A DNA stretch of 64,000 bases from JABDMD01 sp965203475 (GTDB taxonomy: Bacteria > Pseudomonadota > Gammaproteobacteria > UBA4575), in assembly GCA_965203475.1 (NCBI GenBank), contig OZ241890.1, forward strand, positions 496,001-560,000. The letters run 5' to 3'. Below, piece by piece: positions 27,615 through 35,905 of the stretch (positions within the stretch are counted from its first letter, which is position 1; each line of letters starts with the position of its first letter). The notes beneath the pieces were generated by a model. It saw nothing but the letters and a program-made list of their open reading frames with translations, did not search any database and had not been told where the DNA came from. Position numbers and translations under genes: made by a program.

Positions 27615-28496
27615 ATGGCAAAAATAAAACGACATTTACCAATGTCGGTTACAGTTGCTATTGTTATCCATGTTGCTGTAATTCTATTGTTGGTAGTTGG
27701 GTATCAGTTTAAACGCGAATACACACCAAATGTACAAACAACTCAATCAATTAAAGCAAAAGTAATTAGTTCAGATGATTTAGCCGAACAAAAAAAACGC
27801 GAACAAGAAAAACGAAAAAAAATTGAAGAACAAAAACTAGCTGAAGAAAAGCGTAAACAGGAAATACAAAAACAAGAGGCCGAGAAAAAAAGATTACAGG
27901 CGGAGCTAGAAGCAGAAAAGAAAAAACTAGAAGAAGCTAAGAAACAAGCAGAGGCAGAACAAAAGCGTCTTGCGGAAGAAAAAAAGAAAGCAGAATTAGA
28001 GAAAAAACGATTAGCGGAAGAAGAGGCTAAGCGCAAAGCAGAAGAAGAAAAAAGATTAGCACAAGAAAAACTTGAGAAAGAAAGGAAGCAAAAAGAACAG
28101 TTAGCGGCTGAAAAAGCAGCTGAAGAACAAAGGCTTGCAAAAATCTTGGAACAAGAAGAAGCTGAATTACGTGCTGCAGAATTGGAAGCTCAAAAAGCTG
28201 AAAATGCAAGAGTTATGGCGAGACAAATTGCAGAGTATCAGGATGCATTGCGCAGCAGGATACAAAGTCGTTGGCGTAAGCCATTAAATGAGCAACCCGG
28301 CGCGTGGTGCAAGGTGTATGTACGACAAGCACCTGGCGGCTATGTCGAAAATGTTGTAGTAGAGCAATGTACAGGTGATGAAGCATTTCGACGCTCTGTA
28401 GAAGAAGCGGTGTGGAAATCAGATCCGTTACCGGCTCCGCCTTCGCCAGAATTATTTGATCGAGACTTACGCTTTAAGTTTGATCCGGAGATTTAA
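27615..28496 (+). CDS. tolA: Tol-Pal periplasm-spanning protein TolA
   Basis: 293 residues: an N-terminal membrane helix (about 11-31) anchors a long helical domain rich in lysine, glutamate and alanine (about 55-195, coiled-coil type). A globular C-terminal domain follows (LRSRIQSRWRKPLNEQPGAW; RSVEEAVWKSDPLPAP). TolA links the TolQR motor to TolB and Pal. The repetitive A/G-rich DNA makes a long spurious antisense frame. The stop shares a base with the tolB start. Confidence 0.95.
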   Translation: MAKIKRHLPMSVTVAIVIHVAVILLLVVGYQFKREYTPNVQTTQSIKAKVISSDDLAEQKKREQEKRKKIEEQKLAEEKRKQEIQKQEAEKKRLQAELEAEKKKLEEAKKQAEAEQKRLAEEKKKAELEKKRLAEEEAKRKAEEEKRLAQEKLEKERKQKEQLAAEKAAEEQRLAKILEQEEAELRAAELEAQKAENARVMARQIAEYQDALRSRIQSRWRKPLNEQPGAWCKVYVRQAPGGYVENVVVEQCTGDEAFRRSVEEAVWKSDPLPAPPSPELFDRDLRFKFDPEI

Positions 28497-29788
28497 TGAA
28501 GAACTACATATATATATTTATTGGTTTTGTATTCTTAATATGCACATCACAGGTGCATGCCATTTTAGAAATTGAAATAACTCAAGGAATTGAGGGCGCG
28601 CTTCCCATTGCAGTTACAGTTTTCTCTGGCGATACTTATACAACACCCGAAGCCATAGAAAATATTGTGCGGAATGATTTAACCAGAAGCGGTTATTTCG
28701 ATGTTTTGGATAAAACAAAATTTCCACAAACAATTACTGATCCTTCGCAAATCAATCAACAACTGTGGCGAAATGTAGGCGTTGAAAGTTTATTGGTTGG
28801 AAAAATAATTCATCAAGGCGGTGATCAATACCGGATTGAATTTCAGTTATTTGATTTGATTCGAAAGAATCGATTGCTTGGCAATGCAATACCTGCCAGC
28901 AGCAAGGATGTGCGCAAAGTTGGACACAAAATTAGTGATTTAGTATTTGAAAAACTCACGGGAGTTCGTGGTGCTTTTAGTACACGTATCGCCTATGTAA
29001 GCACAGTTAACAAAAACACCAGTGATCAAAAATACGTTTTGCAAATTGCAGATGCCGATGGCTTCAACCCGCGCACTGTTTTTTCTTCCACAAAACAAAT
29101 CATGTCTCCCTCGTGGTCGCCCGATGGCTCTCGGCTTGCTTATGTGTCATTTGAAGGAGGAAATTCAGCGATATTCGTTCAAGATATCATTCAAGGCACA
29201 CGTGCGCGGATATCCGCTAAAAAAGGAATCAACAGTGCACCAACATGGTCACCAGACGGTCGATCCATTGCATTAACATTATCGGCTGAAGGTAATCCTG
29301 ATATTTATATTCTGGATACCGTGACAAAGAAATTTAATCGAATCACGAGTGGGCCAGCGATTGATACAGAACCCTGTTGGATGCCGGACGGAAAGTCTTT
29401 ATTATTTACTTCTGATCGAAGTGGTAAACCTCAGATTTATCGTGTGGGCAGGAGAGGTGGTAAAGCAGGGCGGCTCACCTTTGAAGGAAATTACAATGCA
29501 GCCCCCAATGTTTCCCCGGATGGAAAATACATGTCTTTAGTACACAACGGTGGGAACGGATTTCGAATTGCCATAATGGATTTGCAAAATAAAGCGATGC
29601 GAATCATTACTAGCGGCCATTTGGATGAAGGTCCTAGTTTCGCACCCAATGGAAGTATGATTATTTATGCCACTACGGATCAGGGGCGAGGCGTATTAGC
29701 CGCTGTGAGTGCCGATGGCAGGGTTAAGCAGAGGCTACGACTGACAGAAGGTGATGTGCGTGAACCTGCATGGTCGCCATTTCGTTAA
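28496..29788 (+). CDS. tolB: Tol-Pal periplasmic beta-propeller protein TolB
   Basis: 430-residue periplasmic protein with a signal peptide (residues 1-22, cut near VHA). An N-terminal domain is followed by a six-bladed WD40-like propeller with repeated SPSWSPDGSRLAYVS, APTWSPDGRSIALTL, EPCWMPDGKSLLFTS and NVSPDGKYMS motifs. It binds Pal at the outer membrane. Its ATG overlaps the tolA stop (TAATG), so translation is coupled. Confidence 0.97.
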   Translation: MKNYIYIFIGFVFLICTSQVHAILEIEITQGIEGALPIAVTVFSGDTYTTPEAIENIVRNDLTRSGYFDVLDKTKFPQTITDPSQINQQLWRNVGVESLLVGKIIHQGGDQYRIEFQLFDLIRKNRLLGNAIPASSKDVRKVGHKISDLVFEKLTGVRGAFSTRIAYVSTVNKNTSDQKYVLQIADADGFNPRTVFSSTKQIMSPSWSPDGSRLAYVSFEGGNSAIFVQDIIQGTRARISAKKGINSAPTWSPDGRSIALTLSAEGNPDIYILDTVTKKFNRITSGPAIDTEPCWMPDGKSLLFTSDRSGKPQIYRVGRRGGKAGRLTFEGNYNAAPNVSPDGKYMSLVHNGGNGFRIAIMDLQNKAMRIITSGHLDEGPSFAPNGSMIIYATTDQGRGVLAAVSADGRVKQRLRLTEGDVREPAWSPFR

Positions 29789-29836
29789 ATGATTATTTTT
29801 TAGTAAAATTGATGATCTATAGAGGAGAATTGAATC

Positions 29837-30370
29837 ATGGCTAAAAATCTTTTTTATTTATTACTTATTGGTACATTTGTATTCATGGGCGCCTGTAGCT
29901 CCAATACGAAAGAAATGCCTGGTGATGTAATCAGTAGTGATTATGAAGATAGTGGAGATATTTCCTTGGAAGATGGCTCGCAAACCACAGGCTTAGATGG
30001 CGAAGGCAATTTATCCATGGATAATCTTGCTGACGGTTCCACGAGTGATGGAAACATTATTTATTTTGATTACAACAGCAGCGAAATTCGTGATGAATCG
30101 ATGCCATTAATCATGGCTGCTGCAAATGCACTTTCATCGGATCCTGCACAGCAAATTCGTTTAGAAGGGCATGCGGATGAGCGTGGAACACGAGAATTTA
30201 ATTTAGCCCTGGGTGAACGGCGTGCTCAAACCGTACGCAATTTAATCATGCTGCAAGGTGTAAGCGGCAATCAAATTGATGTAATCAGTTATGGTGAAGA
30301 AAAACCAGCGGTAATTGGTTCCGACGAAGCTTCATGGCAAGAAAATAGACGAGTAGTGTTAGTCTATTAA
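29837..30370 (+). CDS. pal: Peptidoglycan-associated lipoprotein Pal
   Basis: Outer-membrane lipoprotein of 177 residues with lipobox FMGAC (Cys20). An acidic, serine- and glycine-rich linker leads into a C-terminal OmpA-like peptidoglycan-binding domain (IIYFDYNSSEIRDES; LEGHADERGTREFNLALGERRA; VISYGEEKP). It anchors the outer membrane to the wall and receives TolB. A strong GAGGAGA ribosome-binding site precedes the ATG. Confidence 0.97.
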   Translation: MAKNLFYLLLIGTFVFMGACSSNTKEMPGDVISSDYEDSGDISLEDGSQTTGLDGEGNLSMDNLADGSTSDGNIIYFDYNSSEIRDESMPLIMAAANALSSDPAQQIRLEGHADERGTREFNLALGERRAQTVRNLIMLQGVSGNQIDVISYGEEKPAVIGSDEASWQENRRVVLVY

Positions 30371-30400
30371 ACCGCTGATTACATATAGAGAAATTTAAGG

Positions 30401-31231
30401 ATGAATTTAGTAAAGCTAATTGTCCTGTCGCTTTTACTGTGTGCGACAGGCACCGCATTTTCCCATAAAACCAGTGATGAAAACGTTGAAGTGCTAAACG
30501 CAAGGATGCAGCGCGTCGAACGTGTTCTGGATAGTCAAGCGCTTATCAATATGTCCACGCGCATCGACTCTTTACAAAGGGAAGTACAAGTGCTGCGCGG
30601 TGAAAATGAAAGTTTGCAAAATGAGATAGAAAATTTAAAAACTCGTCAGCGCGAACAATATTTAGAAATTGATCGGCGACTGCAGTCTACTGTTGTTGCG
30701 CCTACATCAACGGTAACCGATGCCGAACAACCCATTGTGACAACTGGAGTTGCAACCGACGCTTCTACGCCCGTGCAACCCACGACAACTGAAATTCCGA
30801 CAGTAAATAATGTTGCCACCATAGGGACGGCACCAGCGTCTTCACCGGATGTCGCACAAGATTATAAAAAAGCATTCACCTTGTTAAAGCAAGGAAAATA
30901 TGATGATTCTATTGTTGCTTTTCAGACATTTTTACAAGCCCATCCCAATAGTAAGTATGCATCAAATGCACAGTATTGGTTGGCCGAAGCAAATTACGTT
31001 TCTAAACGTTATCCGACTGCACTAACAGAGTTTTCAAAAGTCATAAACACATACCCAGCCAGCTCAAAAGTAGCCGATGCGAAACTTAAATTAGGATTTA
31101 CCTATTACGAGCTAGAACAATACGAACAGGCGCGAGCAGAATTAACTCGTTTACAGGCTCAATTCCCTAATTCTAGTGTTGCAAGCTTGGCACAACAGCG
31201 TTTAGAGCGAATGTCTCGGGAAGGACATTAA
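30401..31231 (+). CDS. cpoB: Cell division coordinator CpoB (YbgF)
   Basis: 276-residue periplasmic protein: signal peptide (about 1-21), a coiled-coil trimerisation region (about 30-95, NARMQRVERVLDSQALINMS), a threonine- and proline-rich linker, and C-terminal TPR repeats (YKKAFTLLKQGKYDDSIVAF onward). CpoB links the Tol machine to peptidoglycan synthesis during division. It is the last gene of the tol-pal cluster and lies 9 bases before queE. Confidence 0.92.
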   Translation: MNLVKLIVLSLLLCATGTAFSHKTSDENVEVLNARMQRVERVLDSQALINMSTRIDSLQREVQVLRGENESLQNEIENLKTRQREQYLEIDRRLQSTVVAPTSTVTDAEQPIVTTGVATDASTPVQPTTTEIPTVNNVATIGTAPASSPDVAQDYKKAFTLLKQGKYDDSIVAFQTFLQAHPNSKYASNAQYWLAEANYVSKRYPTALTEFSKVINTYPASSKVADAKLKLGFTYYELEQYEQARAELTRLQAQFPNSSVASLAQQRLERMSREGH

Positions 31232-31240
31232 AAAAATTTT

Positions 31241-31936
31241 ATGTCGGCGAGTGTGACTCCAATTCAAGAGGCACCACAACCTCAACGATTACGAATTACT
31301 GAAATTTTTTCATCCATTCAAGGCGAGTCTACTTTGATTGGCTTGCCCACGACATTCATTCGCTTAACAGGCTGCCCACTTCGTTGTAATTATTGTGATA
31401 CTACTTACGCATTTAATGGTGGCGAATGGATGGTATTCGATAAAATTTATTCTAAGGTTAAAAATTTTCAACATAAACATATAACGGTTACAGGTGGAGA
31501 ACCTCTAGCACAAAAAAACTGTTTAGCACTGTTAACCAATCTATGTGATCAAGGATATAAGGTTTCGTTAGAAACTAGTGGTGCTATAGATGTAAAGTCA
31601 GTTGATCCGCGAGTAATTAAAGTAATGGATATTAAAACTCCTTCTTCACAAGAATGTGAGAAAACTGTTTGGGATAATGTAAATTATTTGCGTGAGCATG
31701 ATCAGGTAAAGTTTGTAATTGCTAGTCAAGATGACTATGCATGGGCGAAAAACGTATTATTGGATAAAAAGCTCGATGATCGTTGTGAGGTTTTATTCTC
31801 GCCGGCGAACAGTGTTGAAAATTATCAAGGACTAGAACCTACACAACTAGCCGATTGGATCTTGCAAGATAAACTTGAAGTACGCTTTCAATTACAGTTG
31901 CATAAATTTCTTTGGGGTAATGCGCCCGGCCGCTAA
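31241..31936 (+). CDS. queE: 7-carboxy-7-deazaguanine synthase
   Basis: Radical SAM enzyme that rearranges carboxytetrahydropterin to 7-carboxy-7-deazaguanine on the queuosine pathway. The iron-sulfur cluster motif is CPLRCNYCDT, preceded by IFSSIQGESTLIG; ITVTGGEPLAQ and ETSGAIDV follow. The 231 residues are within the family range. Placement after cpoB and before queC is common in gammaproteobacteria. Confidence 0.93.
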   Translation: MSASVTPIQEAPQPQRLRITEIFSSIQGESTLIGLPTTFIRLTGCPLRCNYCDTTYAFNGGEWMVFDKIYSKVKNFQHKHITVTGGEPLAQKNCLALLTNLCDQGYKVSLETSGAIDVKSVDPRVIKVMDIKTPSSQECEKTVWDNVNYLREHDQVKFVIASQDDYAWAKNVLLDKKLDDRCEVLFSPANSVENYQGLEPTQLADWILQDKLEVRFQLQLHKFLWGNAPGR

Positions 31937-31952
31937 CTAGGGCATATTCTGA

Positions 31953-32633
31953 TTGCCACAGTCTAATCAAAAAGCCATCGTTCTTCTTTCAGGGGGACTT
32001 GATTCAACAACAACGTTGGCGATTGCGCAATCCGAAGGATTTGTATGCTATGCCTTAAGTTTCAATTATGGACAGTGTCATTCTGCTGAGCTCAATGCAG
32101 CCAAAAAAATTGCAGAAGCATTTACTGTTATTGAACATAAAATTTTCGAACTCGATTTATCACAATTTAAAAATTCGGCCTTAACCGATCCAAATATTAA
32201 AATTCCTGAAGTAGAGTCTGATGGTATTCCTGTAACCTATGTTCCTGCAAGAAATACTGTATTTTTATCTATAGCGCTTGCATGGGCTGAGGTATTGAAG
32301 ATTCAAGATATTTTTATTGGTGTGAATGCTGTTGATTATTCTGGTTATCCTGATTGCCGGCCAGAGTATATTGAGGCCTATCAACAAATGGCCAATGTAG
32401 CGACCAAGATTGCGGTAGAAGGGCAAAAAATTAACATTCATACCCCTCTCATTTCGCTGTCGAAATCCGAGATCATTACTTTGGGTTATTCTTTAAATGT
32501 AGATTATTCCAAGACCATTTCTTGTTATTCGATAGACAGTAATGGCAAAGCTTGTGGGGTGTGTGATTCTTGTCGGTTCCGAAAGCAGGGGTTTTTGGAA
32601 GCAGGTATATCAGATCCGACGTTATATAGATAA
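31953..32633 (+). CDS. queC: 7-cyano-7-deazaguanine synthase
   Basis: ATP-dependent enzyme that converts 7-carboxy-7-deazaguanine and ammonia to preQ0. The PP-loop is VLLSGGLDSTTTLAIA; the C-terminal zinc site is CYSIDSNGKACGVCDSCRFR. The 226 residues fit the family. The start is TTG at 31953, the only reasonable start before the PP-loop. The tRNA-Lys gene lies about 75 bases downstream. Confidence 0.93.
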   Translation: MPQSNQKAIVLLSGGLDSTTTLAIAQSEGFVCYALSFNYGQCHSAELNAAKKIAEAFTVIEHKIFELDLSQFKNSALTDPNIKIPEVESDGIPVTYVPARNTVFLSIALAWAEVLKIQDIFIGVNAVDYSGYPDCRPEYIEAYQQMANVATKIAVEGQKINIHTPLISLSKSEIITLGYSLNVDYSKTISCYSIDSNGKACGVCDSCRFRKQGFLEAGISDPTLYR

Positions 32634-32708
32634 AAGTACTAACCGCAAGTGGATAGGGAATAGCATGGAGCTTTTTTGGCAATTGCGGTAGGATACCGCG
32701 CTTTCTGT

Positions 32709-32784
32709 GGGCCGTTAGCTCAGTTGGTAGAGCACTCGGCTTTTAACCGATTGGTCATAGGTTCGAATCCTATACGGCCCACCA
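32709..32784 (+). tRNA. tRNA-Lys (anticodon UUU)
   Basis: A 76-base cloverleaf with a perfect 7-bp acceptor stem (GGGCCGT with ACGGCCC), D-arm TAGCTCAGTTGGTAGAGC, anticodon loop CTTTTAA (anticodon TTT), T-arm with GGTTCGAATCC, and an encoded 3' CCA. It closely resembles E. coli tRNA-Lys. The outermost anticodon-stem pair looks like C-U, a minor mismatch. It forms the left border of an accessory island. Confidence 0.97.
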
Positions 32785-32785
32785 G

Positions 32786-32812
32786 ACTTGCGTGTGGCTA
32801 TTACACGCAAGT
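32786..32812 (+). terminator. Hairpin directly after tRNA-Lys, processing or termination signal
   Basis: A perfect 10-bp stem (ACTTGCGTGT with ACACGCAAGT) with a 7-base loop begins two bases after the CCA. No U-run follows, so it may be a 3' processing or pausing structure rather than a classical intrinsic terminator. Confidence 0.55.
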
Positions 32813-32899
32813 TAAGCTTGACGAAGTCATACCTTATTTTATCAACATGTTGCAATTACGCGCACATTGATAGCCCGAAGTAATCCTATACGATCGACA

Positions 32900-33062
32900 T
32901 GTATAATGTCCGCTAGCGTCCCTGAGTACACGGACGATGTGCATGGATGCACAAGTGTCGCGGGAGACAGGAAGTCGGGAGCGACCGTACGAATATGGGC
33001 CGAATCATGGACGACATACATGGAAGTGGGGAGTGCAGAAAATGCAGGAGCAATTTTCTGCC
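32900..33062. other. GC-rich non-coding segment with several stem-loops
   Basis: By hand count 85 of the 160 bases from 32901 to 33060 are G or C (53%), visibly higher than the A/T-rich genes nearby. No convincing protein frame is present. Hairpins seen include GTGCA/TGCAC at about 32939, GTCGC/GCGAC at about 32957-32985, and CAGAAAAT/ATTTTCTG around a small AGGA loop at about 33035-33060. It starts with a half copy of the hairpin repeat found further on (ATGTCCGCT at 32906). It could be a structured RNA or the scar of a mobile element; neither is proven. Confidence 0.4.
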
Positions 33063-33092
33063 GATTCGAACAGGTTAATCTTTTCTTTTAAA

Positions 33093-33120
33093 ATGTCTGC
33101 TAACGACCTAAAGCGGACAT
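33093..33120. repeat. 28-bp hairpin repeat, copy A
   Basis: Arms ATGTCTGCT and AGCGGACAT pair along 9 positions with one G-U; the centre is AACGACCTAA. It lies directly upstream of the orphan gene at 33130. Confidence 0.8.
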
Positions 33121-33129
33121 AAGCTATAA

Positions 33130-33558
33130 ATGATAATTACCCGTCTACAATATTTTTATGCTATCTGTTTGTACTTTTCTATAAATACAGCTTTAGCAAT
33201 AGATACTGACGATGCATATAAAAAGGAATATCTTAACAACTTTCAGAAATTTCAATTAACCGCTGCAATGATTGAAGAATCTAATAAAGTATATAACTGT
33301 GAGTCTCCTGAAATAATGAGCAGAGAAATCACTCAGTATATTGCCCCCTTAATTATCGATGACCAAACTGTAAAAAAAGGCATTGTTCATGAAAGGTGGG
33401 AGATTGATGCTTGTGATTTAAAAATTGGGATGTTTTGTATAGTTTGTAATGACCCTATCGATTCAGGCTTTCTTTCTTTTGTAAGTGCTTCTAGAGAATT
33501 AAGAAAAGACGATGCTAAAGATACAGATCCAAAACTCACCGAACACCATTGTGATTAG
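33130..33558 (+). CDS. Hypothetical secreted protein
   Basis: 142 residues with a good signal peptide (MIITRLQYFYAICLYFSINTALA, cleavage near residue 23). The mature part of about 120 residues is acidic and contains five cysteines, four of them in CDLKIGMFCIVC and the C-terminal HHCD. No family is recognised. The ATG at 33130 lies 9 bases after hairpin repeat A, with no clear ribosome-binding site. The gene is bracketed by repeat copies A and B, which suggests cassette-like acquisition. Confidence 0.55.
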   Translation: MIITRLQYFYAICLYFSINTALAIDTDDAYKKEYLNNFQKFQLTAAMIEESNKVYNCESPEIMSREITQYIAPLIIDDQTVKKGIVHERWEIDACDLKIGMFCIVCNDPIDSGFLSFVSASRELRKDDAKDTDPKLTEHHCD

Positions 33559-33578
33559 ATAGGTCGAATAAGATTCGT

Positions 33579-33606
33579 ATGTCTGCTTACGGCCAAAAGC
33601 GGACAT
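33579..33606. repeat. 28-bp hairpin repeat, copy B
   Basis: Arms ATGTCTGCTT and AAGCGGACAT with centre ACGGCCAA; identical to copy A at most arm positions. It separates the two orphan genes at 33130 and 33626. Confidence 0.8.
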
Positions 33607-33625
33607 TCAATTAATTTAACAATAA

Positions 33626-34090
33626 TTGGAAAATTTAAATCAAAAAGCTGCTTTTTACCAAATTGGATTACAAATTGGTGTTCATACTATTACAGATGTA
33701 ATTAAATGGGTTGATACAGAAATTTCAAAGTCAGATAGCCCTAATGAATTATTGTTGGAGCTATCGCTTATGAAAGACTCAAATATCCATGATGTTTTGC
33801 ATAAGCTCAATAAACTATCTTCTTCCTCGGATACTATAAAAGCATTGTGCTTTGTATTGGCTGCAATGTATCCAGTACTAAAATCAAATGCAGAGTACGG
33901 ACCAATATTTGCGAGAGGCTTGGAGCAAATGTGTATCGAACTAAATTACAACGTTCCAGATGATTTGAGTCCTATGTATGGAATAAGTGATGAATATTCA
34001 CTTGCAAAGCAAGGAACTTATGGGACTGAAGAAGAAGTATATAAAGGGTTTTTAAACTTTTTAGAGCCTTTTTCAGAGCAATACCTATGA
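33626..34090 (+). CDS. Hypothetical cytoplasmic protein
   Basis: 154 residues, mostly helical by composition, without signal peptide or membrane segment; not assigned to any family. The only available start before the conserved-looking helix is TTG at 33626, without an obvious ribosome-binding site, so the start is uncertain. It lies between repeat copies B and C. Confidence 0.45.
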   Translation: MENLNQKAAFYQIGLQIGVHTITDVIKWVDTEISKSDSPNELLLELSLMKDSNIHDVLHKLNKLSSSSDTIKALCFVLAAMYPVLKSNAEYGPIFARGLEQMCIELNYNVPDDLSPMYGISDEYSLAKQGTYGTEEEVYKGFLNFLEPFSEQYL

Positions 34091-34114
34091 TCACTATTGG
34101 CCGAAAGTGGACAT
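34088..34114. repeat. Hairpin repeat, degenerate copy C
   Basis: The right arm AAGTGGACAT and the centre TTGGCCGA are preserved; the left arm is eroded to TGATCACTA. It overlaps the stop codon of the gene ending at 34090. Confidence 0.65.
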
Positions 34115-34169
34115 AATTTAGATGAATTTAGGGGAAGCCAGGTTGGAAACTTCAAAACAAACGTTCAAA

Positions 34170-34197
34170 ATGTCTGCTTACGACCCAAAGTGGACAT
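34170..34197. repeat. 28-bp hairpin repeat, copy D
   Basis: Arms ATGTCTGCTT and AAGTGGACAT with centre ACGACCCA. It lies 22 bases before the start of the membrane protein gene at 34220. Confidence 0.8.
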
Positions 34198-34219
34198 TCG
34201 GAATTTTAACAAAATTATT

Positions 34220-34624
34220 ATGTTTAATATAATAAATAAACGTGCACTATTATATGGCATCGGTGTATATGTGCTTGTTTATGTAATTTTAAGTGGAGTA
34301 TTAATACTTGCTGAATTTACTCAAACGCAACATGATCTATTTTCTGAGCCATCATTATTTTTGCAGCTAATACTAGTAGCTTCGATATTAAAAAGTGCTA
34401 CGGGTGGATTTGTGGCTGGATATATAGCGAAAAACAAGGGTTTATTACATGGACTGCTAGTTGGTCTTGTAGTTGGTCTAGCAATTACTATTATTACAAT
34501 AATTACCCATGGCTTGCAGTCAGAACTTATTTCGGAAGTTGCAAAAAGCTATTTAATAAAAGGAATTCTGTTTGCTGCTATCTCAGGCGGATTGGGCCAA
34601 GTATATGTAAATCGAAAATTGTAG
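34220..34624 (+). CDS. Hypothetical small membrane protein
   Basis: 134 residues with four predicted membrane helices (roughly 10-31, 48-70, 76-98 and 112-130) and glycine-rich helix contacts (ATGGFVAGYIAKNKGLLHGLLVGLVVG). The frame is open from 34097, but that start would run through repeat copy D; the ATG at 34220 gives a compact protein starting at the first helix. No specific family is recognised. Bracketed by repeats D and E. Confidence 0.55.
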   Translation: MFNIINKRALLYGIGVYVLVYVILSGVLILAEFTQTQHDLFSEPSLFLQLILVASILKSATGGFVAGYIAKNKGLLHGLLVGLVVGLAITIITIITHGLQSELISEVAKSYLIKGILFAAISGGLGQVYVNRKL

Positions 34625-34644
34625 TTTGTTGCTTAATTAATAAA

Positions 34645-34672
34645 ATGACCGCTATTAGCCGATAGCGGACAC
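34645..34672. repeat. Hairpin repeat, copy E
   Basis: ATGACCGCTAT and ATAGCGGACA arms with centre TAGCCG. It is a variant with the TGACCGCT arm, 20 bases after the end of the orphan membrane protein gene. Confidence 0.75.
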
Positions 34673-34734
34673 TTTTGAAAAGATAAAATCTGTTGCATCA
34701 TCCCTGATGGAAATCTTATTCGTACTTCCCTGTA

Positions 34735-34760
34735 CTCACTATCTAACCGAAAGTGGACAT
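34735..34760. repeat. Hairpin repeat, degenerate copy F
   Basis: The right arm AAGTGGACAT is intact; the left arm is eroded (CTCACTAT). It is the last copy before the conserved gene ending at 34802 and so marks the right edge of the cassette-like region. The rest of the interval 34625-34801 holds nothing else recognisable. Confidence 0.65.
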
Positions 34761-34801
34761 TATGATTGTCTTATAAGCTAGCATCATTTGTTATTAAAAG
34801 T

Positions 34802-35803
34802 TTAATTCCCTTTTAACATCTCCCAAAATATTTTTCGTTTTTGTTTCGTATTTTCACGATCCATCTTATATTTAATGTGTGTGTTTTTATCGGCATTAGG
34901 GTCTAGCCATACACTCCACAAACCTTTTGCTTTATTGGGCAACATTGAATAACGAACATCAAATACTCGGTATGGGTTTTCTGTATCTACTGCAACAAAT
35001 TCTTGTGAAAACCAGGCGAATCGATTTAGATCTTTAGCTTGTTGTGAATGCTCATCCAACCAAGGAAAATCTCGTTTTATATCCAGTCTTGGGGTAAATG
35101 AACCTGTATAAATTTTTATTTGATTTGTAGCTCGAATAGCATCGGTATAAAAACCTTCTTTTGTTTCATAGAGACTTCTCCATAAAATTAAATTTCCCAA
35201 ACTGGGTTTAGCATGAATACGAATGATTTGATGATTGCGACTCTGTGCTAATTCTTTACCTACTTCAATCGCACGTTGGTTTTGAATAAAACCTATTGTT
35301 AGATAAGCGAGTGCCCAAATAAAACCAACCAAAGCAATTTTTGGTTTTTTTAAAATTGCGGCGAACAAAATACAAATTATCAGTGGGATGGTAAAGAGAG
35401 GGTCAATTATCGAAACAATATCCCAGGAGACTCGATAATTTGTAAATGGCCAAAAGAGCTGTGTACCATAACTGGTGCAGGAATCTAATAAACCGTGTGT
35501 TGCATAGCCTAACGTACAAAACAAATAAGTTTGCTTAAACGTTAATGCAAAGCGCTTAGCGAATAGAAGATAAAAAATCGTTGCACAAGCTAAACCACCA
35601 AAGGGTATGAAGATAAGTGAGTGTGTAAATTGGCGGTGAAATTCTAAAAATAAAAGCGGGTCCGTATCAGATCGGAAAAAAACATCTAAATCTGGCGCCA
35701 TTCCAGATAATAGACCAAGCACAAATACAACTCCCACTTGTTTTTTGTTACTTAAGCTTTGCGAGAAGCTGGCGCCGAACGCTCCCTGTGAAAGTGGGTC
35801 CAT
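34802..35803 (-). CDS. YdjM-like membrane-bound metal-dependent hydrolase family protein
   Basis: 333-residue integral membrane protein of the YdjM family (MDPLSQGAFGASFSQ at the start; LSGMAPDLDVFFRS; the histidine motif EFHRQFTHSLIFIPFGG; CTLGYATHGLLDSCTSYG). The conserved aspartates and histidines suggest a metal centre near the membrane. About four or five helices in the first half are followed by a soluble C-terminal region. The physiological substrate is unknown; in E. coli the relative YdjM is SOS-induced. Confidence 0.8.
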   Translation of the reverse strand: MDPLSQGAFGASFSQSLSNKKQVGVVFVLGLLSGMAPDLDVFFRSDTDPLLFLEFHRQFTHSLIFIPFGGLACATIFYLLFAKRFALTFKQTYLFCTLGYATHGLLDSCTSYGTQLFWPFTNYRVSWDIVSIIDPLFTIPLIICILFAAILKKPKIALVGFIWALAYLTIGFIQNQRAIEVGKELAQSRNHQIIRIHAKPSLGNLILWRSLYETKEGFYTDAIRATNQIKIYTGSFTPRLDIKRDFPWLDEHSQQAKDLNRFAWFSQEFVAVDTENPYRVFDVRYSMLPNKAKGLWSVWLDPNADKNTHIKYKMDRENTKQKRKIFWEMLKGN

Positions 35804-35858
35804 AGATCTAAATGTATTTAAAAGAAATTAGATAGTAAATTAACAAATAAGTGACTCA

Positions 35859-35887
35859 TAAAAAAAGCCCCGAGTTTGGGGCTTTAT
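35859..35887 (-). terminator. Intrinsic terminator of the 40-residue peptide gene
   Basis: Read on the - strand, AAAGCCCC, a short loop and GGGGC are followed by seven U residues. It lies 19 bases downstream of the stop codon at 35906 and so ends that short transcript. Confidence 0.8.
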
Positions 35888-35905
35888 ACTAAAATTTAAA
35901 TTAGC

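Noticed and set aside
27743..28209. Long antisense frames rich in Ser/Phe/Leu opposite tolA
   Set aside because: They are shadows of the repetitive Lys/Glu/Ala codons of TolA and have no start signals.
32867..33122. Two overlapping frames of 74 and 61 codons on the + strand
   Set aside because: They lie in the GC-rich stem-loop region, have no ribosome-binding site and show no protein-like pattern; the second runs through hairpin repeat A.
33093..34760. Integron attC array as an explanation of the repeats between orphan genes
   Set aside because: The repeats are only about 28 bp and lack the paired RYYYAAC/GTTRRRY core sites. No integrase gene is in the window, and genes are not consistently one per repeat unit (copies C-D and E-F enclose only 55-62 bases).
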